Below are positions 9,005-18,461 of a DNA stretch of 64,000 nt, piece after piece. Under the pieces are notes generated by a model. That model saw nothing but the letters and a program-made list of their open reading frames with translations, had not been told where the DNA came from and did not search any database. The DNA is from Desulfotalea sp. (GTDB lineage Bacteria; Desulfobacterota; Desulfobulbia; Desulfobulbales; Desulfocapsaceae). Position numbers and translations under genes: made by a program. How positions within the stretch are numbered: position 1 is the first letter of the stretch; every line of letters starts with the position of its first letter. The stretch is taken from the NCBI GenBank assembly GCA_002733995.1, contig NVXR01000005.1, positions 62,001 to 126,000 of the forward strand, in the 5' to 3' direction.

Positions 9005-9646
9005 ATGAAAAGAGTTAATAATGCTGGATTTACACTCGTTGAACTTGGAATAGTAGTTGCGATAATAGGCGTTTTAGCAGCAATCGCGATTCCAAATATT
9101 ATTTCTTTGCTGCCAGATATGAGATTGAAAAGCTCAGCAATGGGTTTGTATTCCACTATGGCCAACGTCAGGATGAATGGAGTCAAAGAAAATAAGACAT
9201 GGGCTATTATTTTTGATACCACAAATAATTGTTATTATATCTGTAATGATTGGGGCGCGGACGGGAGTTGGACTGGTATCGATGATGGAGTTGGCGGTGG
9301 AGATAATACTATCATTAGTACATCTTGCATGGATGGTTCTGCATATGATAAGGCAAACGATGTTAAAAATTGCAGTCAAAGGTCAAGCGGTATCGTTTTA
9401 GGTGGGGGGGATGCTACAACCGGAGCAACTACCAGCACCACGCCCGGGGCGTCAACTGTTCTTCCGCTGACCGGTGTTAGTTATGTTGACAAACTCCTGA
9501 CTTTTAACTCCCAGGGCTTAGCGACTGCTGGTTATGTGTACTTAGAGCATCTGGAGGCAACGACCTCATTTGCGATTGGTACGGTCTCTACTGGTATTAT
9601 TAATGTACTAAAAAGTGGCAAAGGAGAAGCTGGATATGTTCAGTAA
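9005..9646 (+). CDS. Minor pilin, FimT/FimU/GspH type
   Basis: Prepilin with the short leader MKRVNNAG and cleavage motif FTLVELGIVVAIIGVLAAIAI, Glu5 present. The rest (213 residues in all) fits the GspH/FimT pseudopilin family that primes pilus assembly. Two cysteine pairs (NNCYYIC and SCM...NCS) could form disulfides. The ribosome binding site AGGAGG lies 9 bases before the ATG. It is the first gene of the minor-pilin operon fimT-pilW-pilV-pilX-small protein-pilY1; the next gene starts within its last eleven bases. Confidence 0.85.
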   Translation: MKRVNNAGFTLVELGIVVAIIGVLAAIAIPNIISLLPDMRLKSSAMGLYSTMANVRMNGVKENKTWAIIFDTTNNCYYICNDWGADGSWTGIDDGVGGGDNTIISTSCMDGSAYDKANDVKNCSQRSSGIVLGGGDATTGATTSTTPGASTVLPLTGVSYVDKLLTFNSQGLATAGYVYLEHLEATTSFAIGTVSTGIINVLKSGKGEAGYVQ

Positions 9647-10346
9647 AAGATCTTTAAAGGCAACAGATCCTCCCTCTTCTGCTGGCTTTACCTTAATTGA
9701 AATAATGATAGCACTTGCGATTAGCGGATTTATTTTAAGTGGGGTTTACTCCGCATATATTAATCAACAAAAGTCATACATAACCCAGGGGAGGGTTGCC
9801 GAAATGCAACAGAATCTTCGCGCGGCTATGTTTCCTCTGGTTAGTACTATCCGAATGGCAGGATATGACCCGTCAGGGAATGTGGATTCCCTAGGAATAA
9901 CTCTTGCTGAACCCGGTCGCATAAGTATGCAAATTGACTGGAATGGTGATGGAGATACCAGCGATGATAGGGAGCTAATCGATTTTGGTTTCCCTGTTAG
10001 GATAGATAGTGATCATGACGGTATTCCAGATGCTGGAGGTTCTGCGTCTTTAGGACGGCAGTATAAGGGGGCAGGAGGGTACCACCCGATTGGCGATAAT
10101 CTAGAGAGTATTGAGTTTCTCTATCTTGACAAAGACGGCAATGTAACCGCCGAGCTTGCCGATATTCGTCTTATCCAGATTTCTCTTCTCACGATTATAA
10201 GTAAGCCCGATCGTGATTTTACCAATCGAACAACATATAATCCGGCATCGGGTGATAATGCAGACTGGAAACGTGCCGCAAATATCGACAATTTCCGAAG
10301 GCGGTTATTGATTACCACAGTGGTATGCCGAAATATGGGGTTATAA
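9636..10346 (+). CDS. pilW: Minor pilin PilW
   Basis: Prepilin with an 18-residue leader ending SSAG and the motif FTLIEIMIALAISGFILSGV, followed by a PilW-like body (LRAAMFPLVSTIRMAGYDP is a hallmark stretch of PilW family members). The start at 9636 overlaps the previous stop (ATGTTCAGTAA) and is preceded by AAGGAGAAG; an upstream in-frame start at 9615 would lie inside the previous gene and lacks a site. The body carries two acidic loops, DWNGDGDTSDD and DSDHDGIPD, that look like Ca-binding EF-hand-type loops. Confidence 0.88.
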   Translation: MFSKRSLKATDPPSSAGFTLIEIMIALAISGFILSGVYSAYINQQKSYITQGRVAEMQQNLRAAMFPLVSTIRMAGYDPSGNVDSLGITLAEPGRISMQIDWNGDGDTSDDRELIDFGFPVRIDSDHDGIPDAGGSASLGRQYKGAGGYHPIGDNLESIEFLYLDKDGNVTAELADIRLIQISLLTIISKPDRDFTNRTTYNPASGDNADWKRAANIDNFRRRLLITTVVCRNMGL

Positions 10347-10350
10347 CAAT

Positions 10351-10860
10351 ATGAAAAGATTAGGTAATGAGGCCGGTTTTACACTGCTTGAAGTTATGAT
10401 AGCAGGGGTGATACTTGCAATAGGTATTTTGACCTACGCAGGTTTACAAATTTCGGCGACTAAAGGGAATGCCACGAGTATTAGTATTACCAGTAAATCA
10501 AACTGGGCGGCGGATCAAGTCGAAAAACTATTATCCCTATCCTATAATGATTTGGTTCTTTTAGACGAAGATGGAGACGGTACAGACCAGGATCCTCTTG
10601 GAATCGGAATAGATAGAGATGATAACGGAGATACTATCGTCGATGATGATGAAAATTTTGGCTTGCATCATATTGGAGCAGCCGCCGATGGCACTGCTTT
10701 TTCTTTGGATGCCAACCAGACCTATACCATTTTTTGGAATATTGCGGTTGATAAACCGTTGGTCGATACAGTGACGGTACACGTTATTGTGATAAGTAAA
10801 AAACAAAATGCTGCCCAAAAGTCAGTTGAATTTGATTATATTAAGGCTAAAATTATTTAG
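10351..10860 (+). CDS. pilV: Minor pilin PilV
   Basis: Prepilin with leader MKRLGNEAG and motif FTLLEVMIAGVILAIGILTYAG, the usual PilV N-terminus. At 169 residues it has a mid-region that is extremely acidic, with DEDGDGTDQD and DRDDNGDTIVDDDE, again resembling Ca-binding loops. It begins 4 bases after the pilW stop, within one operon. PilV, PilW and PilX together with PilY1 form the tip-priming complex of type IV pili (family knowledge). Confidence 0.88.
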   Translation: MKRLGNEAGFTLLEVMIAGVILAIGILTYAGLQISATKGNATSISITSKSNWAADQVEKLLSLSYNDLVLLDEDGDGTDQDPLGIGIDRDDNGDTIVDDDENFGLHHIGAAADGTAFSLDANQTYTIFWNIAVDKPLVDTVTVHVIVISKKQNAAQKSVEFDYIKAKII

Positions 10861-10869
10861 GAAGGCTTG

Positions 10870-11547
10870 ATGAAACATGCACTGATAATTTTTGAAGATG
10901 AGAAGGGATTTGTTCTTGTACTGGCTATGATCATAATGTTGATACTTACAGTTATGGGGATCTCAATAACGAGAATGTCAACGATAGAACTGCAGATTGC
11001 AGGAAATGATAGGCGGGTTAAGCATGCATTCTATAAGGCGGATGGTGGCACGGAAGTGGCTATTGAACTACTGGAGGAAAATTTTTCATGCCCCGTGGGG
11101 TTCAATAAACCGGCCGGTTTTGACAGTGATGATGCAACAACATCGTCATATCTGCAGATAGTTGGAGTTGATCTGTTTGATGCAAACTTTAGTAAAGACA
11201 AAAACATGTCTGGACTTGCCGTTGATTCTACCAAACCAGCACCAGTAACATCTGCAGATGTCCCAACTGATTCCTATAGAACCCTTAGAATACCAGATGA
11301 CCCTTCGAAACACGATGATATTGAATCGCACACTAATGTTGCGATCTATGGTACCACAGACTTTGCAGAAGGTAGTGCCCTGCAAATGTCATCTGCTTAC
11401 CATGGAATGGGTTTTAGTGTCGCTGGGGGTGGGGGTATTAAGAACATGGACGTGCTTGCTCAGTATGATGGTGTGGTAAATTCTATTGCTAAGATATTTT
11501 TAGAATATGTGCATTTGATTGGCCTTGAGGGCGAATGTAACTATTGA
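10870..11547 (+). CDS. pilX: PilX-like pilus assembly protein
   Basis: 225 residues with the PilX N-terminal form: KGFVLVLAMIIMLILTVMGIS, where the hydrophobic helix follows a Gly-Phe but without the full FTLxE box, and ELQIAGNDRRVKHAFYKADGG, typical of PilX (ELQMAGNxRxxxxAFxAAEAG). The ATG at 10870 is chosen over an in-frame TTG at 10867; GGAAGG lies just upstream. Two cysteines (one in NFSCPVG and one near the end) may pair. Lies between pilV and a small exported protein. Confidence 0.85.
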   Translation: MKHALIIFEDEKGFVLVLAMIIMLILTVMGISITRMSTIELQIAGNDRRVKHAFYKADGGTEVAIELLEENFSCPVGFNKPAGFDSDDATTSSYLQIVGVDLFDANFSKDKNMSGLAVDSTKPAPVTSADVPTDSYRTLRIPDDPSKHDDIESHTNVAIYGTTDFAEGSALQMSSAYHGMGFSVAGGGGIKNMDVLAQYDGVVNSIAKIFLEYVHLIGLEGECNY

Positions 11548-11572
11548 TAATAGTAGTAAACGGGGAAGAAAA

Positions 11573-11896
11573 ATGAAGACATTGATAATGGGGGTTTTAC
11601 TGGTAGTTTTTTCAGTACCATCTGTGGCTTTTGGAATTACTGCAAGAGACATTAAAAATGTTGAGCCAGATATAGCTCCACTGAGCACCAGCCAAAGTGA
11701 GAAAGTTTTTCTCCTTAGTTGGCAGGGAGACTATATTCGTACCACCGTCGGTACAATATATAGCAAGGGTGTCAGCGTAACTAATCGTACCGGCTTGGAT
11801 AGAGATCAGCTGAACAGTTTACAGAAACTTCCTGAAGTTCGCATTACTCGTAGTGGAAATATTGTCATTCAGGTCGATATTTTGACCGCTAAGTAG
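11573..11896 (+). CDS. Small exported protein of the minor-pilin operon, unknown function
   Basis: 107 residues with a clear Sec signal peptide (MKTLIMGVLLVVFSVPSVAFG) and a short mature domain ending VRITRSGNIVIQVDILTAK. I do not recognise the family. The start at 11573 follows GGGGAAG by a good distance; an in-frame extension to 11519 overlaps pilX and would bury the signal peptide. Its position between pilX and pilY1 suggests a periplasmic accessory of pilus tip assembly or PilY1 export, in place of pilY2/pilE of Pseudomonas (inference). Confidence 0.75.
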   Translation: MKTLIMGVLLVVFSVPSVAFGITARDIKNVEPDIAPLSTSQSEKVFLLSWQGDYIRTTVGTIYSKGVSVTNRTGLDRDQLNSLQKLPEVRITRSGNIVIQVDILTAK

Positions 11897-11951
11897 TGAG
11901 TTGGACACAATCATATATCATTGAAAATGTTTTGCCTGATGAGGTGTATTG

Positions 11952-14900
11952 ATGAAAACTGGAAAAAGTGGAATACCTAGAAAAATTATACGTTTGCAGC
12001 CACTGGTGATTAGTACTTTGGCCGCTGTACTTGGTCTTTGGGTGCTGAGTGGCACTCCCGTGCAGGCCGTTGTAAATGCTGATTATACGGCACTGCCACC
12101 ATTTACTTCGACCGAGGTCAAGCCGAATGTTCTTTTTATCCTCGATAATTCTAACAGTATGGATGAGGACGTCGATGGTGCGGCGGTAGGCGGTCGATCG
12201 GCTCTTAGTCGTTCTGAAATCGCGCGGAAGGCAATTCTGCAAATAGTCAGGGACCAAAAAGATAATATGCGATTTGGTCTTTTGGCATATAGACAAAGTG
12301 ATGTGTCCAGGAGGTATATACATAATTCGTTCTACTACAACAGCTATGGTTCCTCTACCTATGATGTGAACGCAACACCATCACCAAAAGATCCCACCGA
12401 AAACGGTAAACGTTACCCTAACCCATCAGATCCGGGCGAATTTATCTATTATGATACCGCTTTGCCATATTATTCCGCTTCGAGTAGCGGTAATGGGTAT
12501 TGTTATGCTCGGAATTATAGGGAAGGGGGCAGGAATGATTCGTACTGGTGCTACCATACCAAAACTGGTGATAAAGTAACACCGCCAGGTAAGTCAAGAT
12601 ACCAATTAGAGTCTAAATATGGTTATAGAAATTATTTTAATACCTATAAATTCAATGCAACTGATAGTGATATTGCTGCTGGGTTTAGTCAATTCGGTTA
12701 CGAAATGTCCTGGGTACCGGTGGGGCCAACCTGGTTTGCAGGGTCGAGTCCCGGTGACGGTATTTTGCATGTTAATATTGATGATTCCTCGGACTCTCAT
12801 ATTGCTGAGATGGAGGCGAAGCTCGCCACCTCGCAATTTCACACCAAGAAAGATACACCTCTTAGGAATGCCGGTTTCACACCGATCGCGGGAACTATAG
12901 ATAGTGCGAAAAACTTTTTTAAGGGAATACGTATTCATACCGCGAGGGGAGTCGTTGAGACAAACCCAATCACCCTTGAGTGTCAAAATAATTATGTCAT
13001 TTTGGTTACAGATGGCCTTCCGAGTGTAAATAAATATGGAAAAACCGGTAATGCAGATAGCTTACTCGCAGAGCTTAAAGCAAGTATCACCTCTTTGCGG
13101 TCAACAAAAAACACAAATTTTAGCAAACCATTTGATGTCCAGACGTATGTGATTGGTTTTGCTCTTCCACCTGAATTAGGTTCAAAGCTTGATGATCTCG
13201 CAGTCGCTGGTGGTACAGATATAGATGGAAAAGCACTTTTGGCAAATAGTGCAATTGAACTCGGACAAAAATTAAAAATTCTTTTTCGCGATATCTCTAA
13301 AAAAGTTGCATCGGGTGCTTCTGCTTCAGTTGTGTCAAGCAGCAGTTCCGGTGAGGGGGTTACCTACCAGTCGGTTTTTTATCCAGAGTACACGGATGAT
13401 TTTAGTCCATCAAATCAGGTTAAGTGGGTAGGCAACATCAGTTCACTGTTTGTCGATAGTTTTGGCAACCTCAGGGAGGATACTGATGGCGATAAACAAT
13501 TTGATATCGAAGATGATTATTTTGTCGTTTATCGGAATAATGGTTCAGGTGTTGTGGTACGTAGATATAAAGATTCAAATAAAAACAACTTGTTAGATCT
13601 TAATGAAGATCTGAATGGTAATGGTTTTTTAGATCACGATCTCAATGAAGATAAAAATAGAAATGGAGTCTTAGATGGTGGGGAGGATTTGAATGGCAAC
13701 AACCTCCTAGATATCAGTGTTGATGAAGATCGAAATGGTAATGGTTTATTGGATGTTGATGAGGATGCCAATAACAATGGGGAGCTGGACCCAGGTGAAG
13801 ATTTAAATGGTGACTATAAGCTATATGAAGAAGATGAAGTCATTGATGAAGTTAATATCTCTGATCTAGGATATCTTTGGGAAGCTAATGACTGGTTAAA
13901 TGAAATTACAGACGCCGATATAGTTACCCAGAGAACCTATGCAAGCGTTGGTGGACGACGCTATATCTTCACGTTTGTTGATAGCGATGGTGACAAAGTC
14001 GTGGGTGATGGGGAGCAGGTGACCTTTACTGAAGATAAATCAGCAATACTTGCAGATCACCTCCTTGTATACCCTACTTTAACAGATGAGCCTGCATGGC
14101 TTTCAGCTATTCGAAGAGATGGGAATTATGAAGATTTTTTTGACAACCAAGCCAAGAGAATCATTAATTTTATCCGTGGCAAAGATCAAGCAACCTATGT
14201 GTCATCGACGAGTCCGTCCTACACACTTGGTGCAATGCGCAGTAGGCAGGCTGATTACGATGATGATGGTAACATAGAGACCTGGAGGCTGGGGGATATT
14301 ATCCACTCTGGTCCCCTTGCTGTTGGACGTGCGTCAGAGTCATTTCATTTGCTCTATGACGATGAAAGTTACGCGGATTTTGCTGATAAATACTTGAAAC
14401 GAAGAAATGTAATCTACGTTGGTGGAAATGATGGGATGGTTCACGCCTTTAATGCAGGTTTCTATGATTCTGATAACAAAAAAGTGAACAAATATTCAAT
14501 AACAAGAGCGGAACCATACTTAGATGAAAATAATGACGGTTCTTGGAATTCTGGCGAAGAATATACCGATAGAAATTATAATTCCAAATACGATGATGGC
14601 ATAGGGGAAGAGGCTCAACATGAACTAGGTAGTGAACTATGGGCATATATCCCGTATAATTTACTACCACATTTACGTTGGTTAACTTCAGTGGATTATG
14701 AGCATGTATATTATAATGATCTTAGCCCTCGCGTCTTTGATGCAAAGATTTTCACCGAAGAAGCCGCATGTAGTTCGGATATAAAAAGTGCAGCCTGTAT
14801 CCATCCCCATGGATGGGGGACAGTGCTCGTTACTGGTATGCGGTTTGGCGGGGGACACTATGCTGAAAAGAAAAGTTATGATTTCTCTTCGGGGTCTATG

Positions 14901-16607
14901 GGGTGGTCATTCGCCCCTGCAGCGAAGGTCCGTCAGTCTTTTGTTGATGGCACTTGGGTCATTGAAGCTAAAAGAGGCGTGGGAAATCCCAAATTAATCA
15001 GTCCCGCTAATATTGATATAGATGCCTCTGTTGTAAAGAATGTTGAAATACGCTTTTTAACCACGGCAATTGACTCTGGTAGTGGCGGTACACGTCTCTA
15101 TTGGGATACCGTAGGGAATGAAGGACGCGAAAAATGGAATGAAGGTAGTGTGGCGATTGGTGCCCCATCCGTCGATGTCTCAGGAAACTTTTACACCTAC
15201 ACTTTTGACATGTCAGGTGACAGTAGGTGGGACGGTACGATTAAAAGATTGAGATTAGATCCCCAGGGAGCCTTTACAAAGCTATCAATTGCAGAGATTG
15301 ACTATATAGATATCGGAGACGGTCGGGGGTATAGTTCTAGCTATACAGTGATAGATGTTACCAATCCGGAAATTGCACCGACCGTACTTGCAGAATTGAA
15401 TCCTCCTGGCTTAGGTTTTACTACCTCCATGCCAACGGTTGTGCCAATAAAATCTAAAGATGATACCTCCAAAAATGACTGGTATCTTGTTTTTGGTTCC
15501 GGACCCAATAATAACCAAATAGCTGATACGGTAGCCTTAACGACTGCAACGAGTAACACAACTGGGAAGTTGTATGTTGCCTCTTTGAAGGATATTGCCC
15601 AGGAACATGAGCTAAAGATGCTTGACAGCGATGGTGAGTTATCGAGTGGTGAACATGTGTTTGCCGAATTTGATAGCGACACAATAATATCTGCTATGAT
15701 AACGGTTGATTTAGACCTCGATTTTGATGCCGACGTTGTTTATTTCGGTACAACTAGTGGTAATGAGAGGGACGGCTGGGGGGGCAAAATGCGCCGTATC
15801 CTTTTCAATGATGGTGATCAAGATACGACTACCTGGATAGGCGACAGTACACTGTTTGAATTGCCTCACGGCCAATCTATAACGGCAGCTGCCAGCATAG
15901 GTATGGATAACAAGAAGAATTTCTGGATCTATTTTGGTGGAGGACGATATTTCGTTAGGGACGATGTCAGTATTCTCAATTCACAAAATTACTACGGAAT
16001 TAAGGAGCCGAGAAGGGCTAATAATTATTTAACCAAGGTTAGTGTCGATGATTTAACTTGGGGAACTGTAACGAAGGATGAACTTCTTGATACGTCGGAT
16101 GCTAATGTATTTGACGATAAAAAGATTACCGGTATGGGAGATCTTGACAACTGGTATAAGTTGATCCATGAAATAGATATGAACAGAAGTGGTTGGATGA
16201 TTGATCTTGATACCTTGGGTGAACGTAATCTAGGGCAGGCAGCACTTCTCGGAGGTCTAGTAACTTTTACAACCTATACTCCCTATGCTGATCTTTGTTC
16301 AATGGATGGTGTGAGTGATGGTTATGGGCTCTATTATAAGACCGGTACCTCTTACTATAAATCAATTTTTGGTTTTACCCATGATGATCAAAATGGTAAT
16401 AAAAAAATCGATGAGGGAGAGAAGGTGATAGATAAGAAGTTTAGAATTGGTAGAGGTGTAACCTTCTCGCCGGCTATTCATACAGGTGGAGATGATGGTT
16501 CTAGCGCTATTTTCCAATCGAGCGATGGATCAATAACAACTGTTGAAGAAGCGAATCCAGGCTTCACAAAATCACAGAAAACCGGTTGGAAAAATATGAC
16601 GCAATAA
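11952..16607 (+). CDS. pilY1: PilY1-type pilus-tip adhesin with vWA domain
   Basis: 1551-residue exported protein. A signal peptide lies at about residues 1-37 (ending TPVQA). A von Willebrand A-like domain follows, with MIDAS motif DNSNS (near residue 64) and a later VTDG (near 353). Between about residues 540 and 625 is a block of acidic DxNxNGxLDxxED repeats. The C-terminal half carries the PilY1 beta-propeller with the hallmark VGGNDGMVHAF (near residue 825). In Pseudomonas PilY1 sits at the pilus tip and its C-terminal domain uses Ca to control extension and retraction. The ATG at 11952 is used; an in-frame TTG lies 3 bases upstream. Last gene of the operon, with a terminator 25 bases after the stop. 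Confidence 0.93.
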   Translation: MKTGKSGIPRKIIRLQPLVISTLAAVLGLWVLSGTPVQAVVNADYTALPPFTSTEVKPNVLFILDNSNSMDEDVDGAAVGGRSALSRSEIARKAILQIVRDQKDNMRFGLLAYRQSDVSRRYIHNSFYYNSYGSSTYDVNATPSPKDPTENGKRYPNPSDPGEFIYYDTALPYYSASSSGNGYCYARNYREGGRNDSYWCYHTKTGDKVTPPGKSRYQLESKYGYRNYFNTYKFNATDSDIAAGFSQFGYEMSWVPVGPTWFAGSSPGDGILHVNIDDSSDSHIAEMEAKLATSQFHTKKDTPLRNAGFTPIAGTIDSAKNFFKGIRIHTARGVVETNPITLECQNNYVILVTDGLPSVNKYGKTGNADSLLAELKASITSLRSTKNTNFSKPFDVQTYVIGFALPPELGSKLDDLAVAGGTDIDGKALLANSAIELGQKLKILFRDISKKVASGASASVVSSSSSGEGVTYQSVFYPEYTDDFSPSNQVKWVGNISSLFVDSFGNLREDTDGDKQFDIEDDYFVVYRNNGSGVVVRRYKDSNKNNLLDLNEDLNGNGFLDHDLNEDKNRNGVLDGGEDLNGNNLLDISVDEDRNGNGLLDVDEDANNNGELDPGEDLNGDYKLYEEDEVIDEVNISDLGYLWEANDWLNEITDADIVTQRTYASVGGRRYIFTFVDSDGDKVVGDGEQVTFTEDKSAILADHLLVYPTLTDEPAWLSAIRRDGNYEDFFDNQAKRIINFIRGKDQATYVSSTSPSYTLGAMRSRQADYDDDGNIETWRLGDIIHSGPLAVGRASESFHLLYDDESYADFADKYLKRRNVIYVGGNDGMVHAFNAGFYDSDNKKVNKYSITRAEPYLDENNDGSWNSGEEYTDRNYNSKYDDGIGEEAQHELGSELWAYIPYNLLPHLRWLTSVDYEHVYYNDLSPRVFDAKIFTEEAACSSDIKSAACIHPHGWGTVLVTGMRFGGGHYAEKKSYDFSSGSMGWSFAPAAKVRQSFVDGTWVIEAKRGVGNPKLISPANIDIDASVVKNVEIRFLTTAIDSGSGGTRLYWDTVGNEGREKWNEGSVAIGAPSVDVSGNFYTYTFDMSGDSRWDGTIKRLRLDPQGAFTKLSIAEIDYIDIGDGRGYSSSYTVIDVTNPEIAPTVLAELNPPGLGFTTSMPTVVPIKSKDDTSKNDWYLVFGSGPNNNQIADTVALTTATSNTTGKLYVASLKDIAQEHELKMLDSDGELSSGEHVFAEFDSDTIISAMITVDLDLDFDADVVYFGTTSGNERDGWGGKMRRILFNDGDQDTTTWIGDSTLFELPHGQSITAAASIGMDNKKNFWIYFGGGRYFVRDDVSILNSQNYYGIKEPRRANNYLTKVSVDDLTWGTVTKDELLDTSDANVFDDKKITGMGDLDNWYKLIHEIDMNRSGWMIDLDTLGERNLGQAALLGGLVTFTTYTPYADLCSMDGVSDGYGLYYKTGTSYYKSIFGFTHDDQNGNKKIDEGEKVIDKKFRIGRGVTFSPAIHTGGDDGSSAIFQSSDGSITTVEEANPGFTKSQKTGWKNMTQ
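13571..13830 (+). repeat. Acidic Ca-loop (DxNxNGxLD) repeat block inside pilY1
   Basis: At least five tandem copies of a DxNxNGxLDxxED unit of about 12-18 residues, encoded by related but not identical DNA such as GATCTGAATGGTAATGG. The pattern is that of EF-hand or dockerin/thrombospondin-3 type Ca-binding loops. Further single copies occur near 14000, 14520-14600 and 16385-16420. Confidence 0.75.
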
Positions 16608-16631
16608 CTGTATCCTCAGTTATAGTTCAGT

Positions 16632-16663
16632 AAAAGGGGGGGGCTTTCGCTCCCCCCTTTTTT
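16632..16663 (+). terminator. Intrinsic terminator after pilY1
   Basis: AAAAGGGGGGG pairs with CCCCCCTTTTTT across a short GCTTTCGCT loop, followed by T-rich sequence; ends the minor-pilin operon. Confidence 0.85.
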
Positions 16664-16764
16664 GTTTTCATCCTGTAGGCGAGACGAACAAGTTACCTTT
16701 TGGGCGCTGGTTAAAATTGTTTGGCGATTGTATTACAATCGAAGATATCCTTTATGCTTTTAAC

Positions 16765-16794
16765 TTGACATTTCATGGATTGCTTTTATATATA
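16765..16794 (+). promoter_or_regulatory. Sigma-70 promoter of sat
   Basis: TTGACA at 16765-16770 and TATATA at 16787-16792 (16-base spacer) or 16789-16794 (18-base spacer). This gives sat a leader of about 95 bases, consistent with strong constitutive expression of a central energy enzyme. Confidence 0.65.
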
Positions 16795-16893
16795 ACAGAC
16801 ATAATGAATACTCGTTCAGTATGCCAAGCATTCAAATGCACGGCATTTATTTTTATTTTTTTATTATAAACTTTTAACAAAAAGAGGTGTCCT

Positions 16894-18171
16894 ATGTCTA
16901 AATTAGTTGCCCCACATGGCGGTAAAGGTTTGGTTTGTGCGTTGCTCGAAGGTGCAGAACTCAAAGCTGAACAGACAAAGGCTGCAGGCTTGAAGCAAGT
17001 TGAGATTTCTGATCGTGCCAAAGGTGATTTGATCATGCTTGGTATCGGTGGTTTCTCTCCACTTACCGGATTTATGAAGAAAGCTGATTGGAAAGGTGTT
17101 TGTGAGACTTTTCAGATGGCGGATGGAACCTTCTGGCCAGTACCTATTACCCTTGATGTTACCACAGCAGATGCTGCTGACATCGCTGAAGGTTCAGAAA
17201 TTGCTCTCGTAAAAGATGGTGTTGTTTTTGCTACCATGCTTGTTGAAGAGAAATACGAGATGACTGATGCTGATAAGAAGTGGGAATGTGAAAAGGTATT
17301 TTTGGGTGAAGGCGAAGAGTCTGTAGACGGTAAGTTCTGGGAACTCGCACCTAAGGATCATCCAGGTGTTATCATGGTTCTCGCTCAAAAAGAAGTAAAC
17401 CTTGCTGGTCCTGTTAAAGTACTTTCTGAAGGCGAGTATCCTACAGAGTACAAAGGTGTTTATCTCAAGCCTGCAGAGACCCGTGCAATGTTTGACGAAC
17501 GCGGATGGTCCAATGTAGCTGCACTTCAGCTGCGTAACCCAATGCATCGTTCCCATGAGTATCTCGCTAAAATTGCTGTAGAAGTTTGTGATGGTGTTCT
17601 TATTCACTCACTTATCGGTAATCTTAAGCCAGGTGATATTCCTGCAGATACCCGTGTACAGGCAATTGACATTCTTATCGAGAATTATTTTGTTAATGAC
17701 AACGTTATCAATGCTGGATATCCGCTTGATATGCGTTATGCTGGTCCACGTGAAGGACTGCTCCATGCGACTTTCCGTCAGAACTACGGCGTTAACAACA
17801 TGTTGATCGGTCGTGATCATGCTGGTGTTGGTGATTTCTATGGTCTCTTCGAGGCTCAGGATATCTTTGATCGCATTCCTACAACAGGTGATGATTCCAA
17901 AGATCTTCTTTGTAAGCCAATGAAAATTGACTGGACTTTCTACTGTTCTGAGTGTGATGGCATGGCGTCTTTGCGTACTTGTCCACATGATAAATCGTCC
18001 CGTGTTATTCTTTCTGGTACTAAGCTTCGTAAGGCGCTTTCTGATGGTGCTGAGATTGTTGACCATTTTGGACGTGAAGAAGTTCTTGATCATCTCAAAA
18101 TTTACTACAGTAATTTGAAAGAGAAGGTTGAAGTTAAGATGCAGGGTGCTGCGTCTGGTGATTCAATGTAA
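16894..18171 (+). CDS. sat: Sulfate adenylyltransferase (ATP sulfurylase), dissimilatory type
   Basis: Activates sulfate with ATP to adenosine 5'-phosphosulfate, the first step of dissimilatory sulfate reduction. Catalytic motifs are [14 protein letters not shown] (the Q-x-RNP-x-H-x-x-H box) and [13 protein letters not shown] Cys-rich segment ([15 protein letters not shown]) matches the zinc site of the homo-oligomeric Sat of sulfate reducers. Length of 425 residues is normal. AGAGGTG precedes the ATG. It is transcribed alone between its own promoter and terminator. This gene is the best indicator that the organism is a sulfate reducer. Confidence 0.96.
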   Translation: MSKLVAPHGGKGLVCALLEGAELKAEQTKAAGLKQVEISDRAKGDLIMLGIGGFSPLTGFMKKADWKGVCETFQMADGTFWPVPITLDVTTADAADIAEGSEIALVKDGVVFATMLVEEKYEMTDADKKWECEKVFLGEGEESVDGKFWELAPKDHPGVIMVLAQKEVNLAGPVKVLSEGEYPTEYKGVYLKPAETRAMFDERGWSNVAALQLRNPMHRSHEYLAKIAVEVCDGVLIHSLIGNLKPGDIPADTRVQAIDILIENYFVNDNVINAGYPLDMRYAGPREGLLHATFRQNYGVNNMLIGRDHAGVGDFYGLFEAQDIFDRIPTTGDDSKDLLCKPMKIDWTFYCSECDGMASLRTCPHDKSSRVILSGTKLRKALSDGAEIVDHFGREEVLDHLKIYYSNLKEKVEVKMQGAASGDSM

Positions 18172-18190
18172 TCACTGACTTTTAAAGTCT

Positions 18191-18228
18191 AAAAAGGAGA
18201 TATCGTCTATGACGGTATCTCCTTTTTT
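18191..18228 (+). terminator. Intrinsic terminator after sat
   Basis: A stem of about 17 bp (AAAAAGGAGATATCGTC against GACGGTATCTCCTTTTT, one T-G pair) with a 3-4 base loop and a run of T residues. Confidence 0.9.
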
Positions 18229-18461
18229 TTTATGCAAATGTAGGGTAAGTCTTTACTTCGATGAAAAGTAAAAGAGATAACTATTTGGTAGTGATTCTAC
18301 CACTGTCCACTGTGGTCTTTGTAGGTAGATCTCGTATGTTTCAAAGTTGATAGTAAACGAAAATGAAGCATACACTAGGTAGTTATAGTCGGTGATGTAA
18401 CCGATATATACGAGCACCTAAATAGTTAGAAAACATGTTTGTTTGCAGGTAGGGGGCTAGA

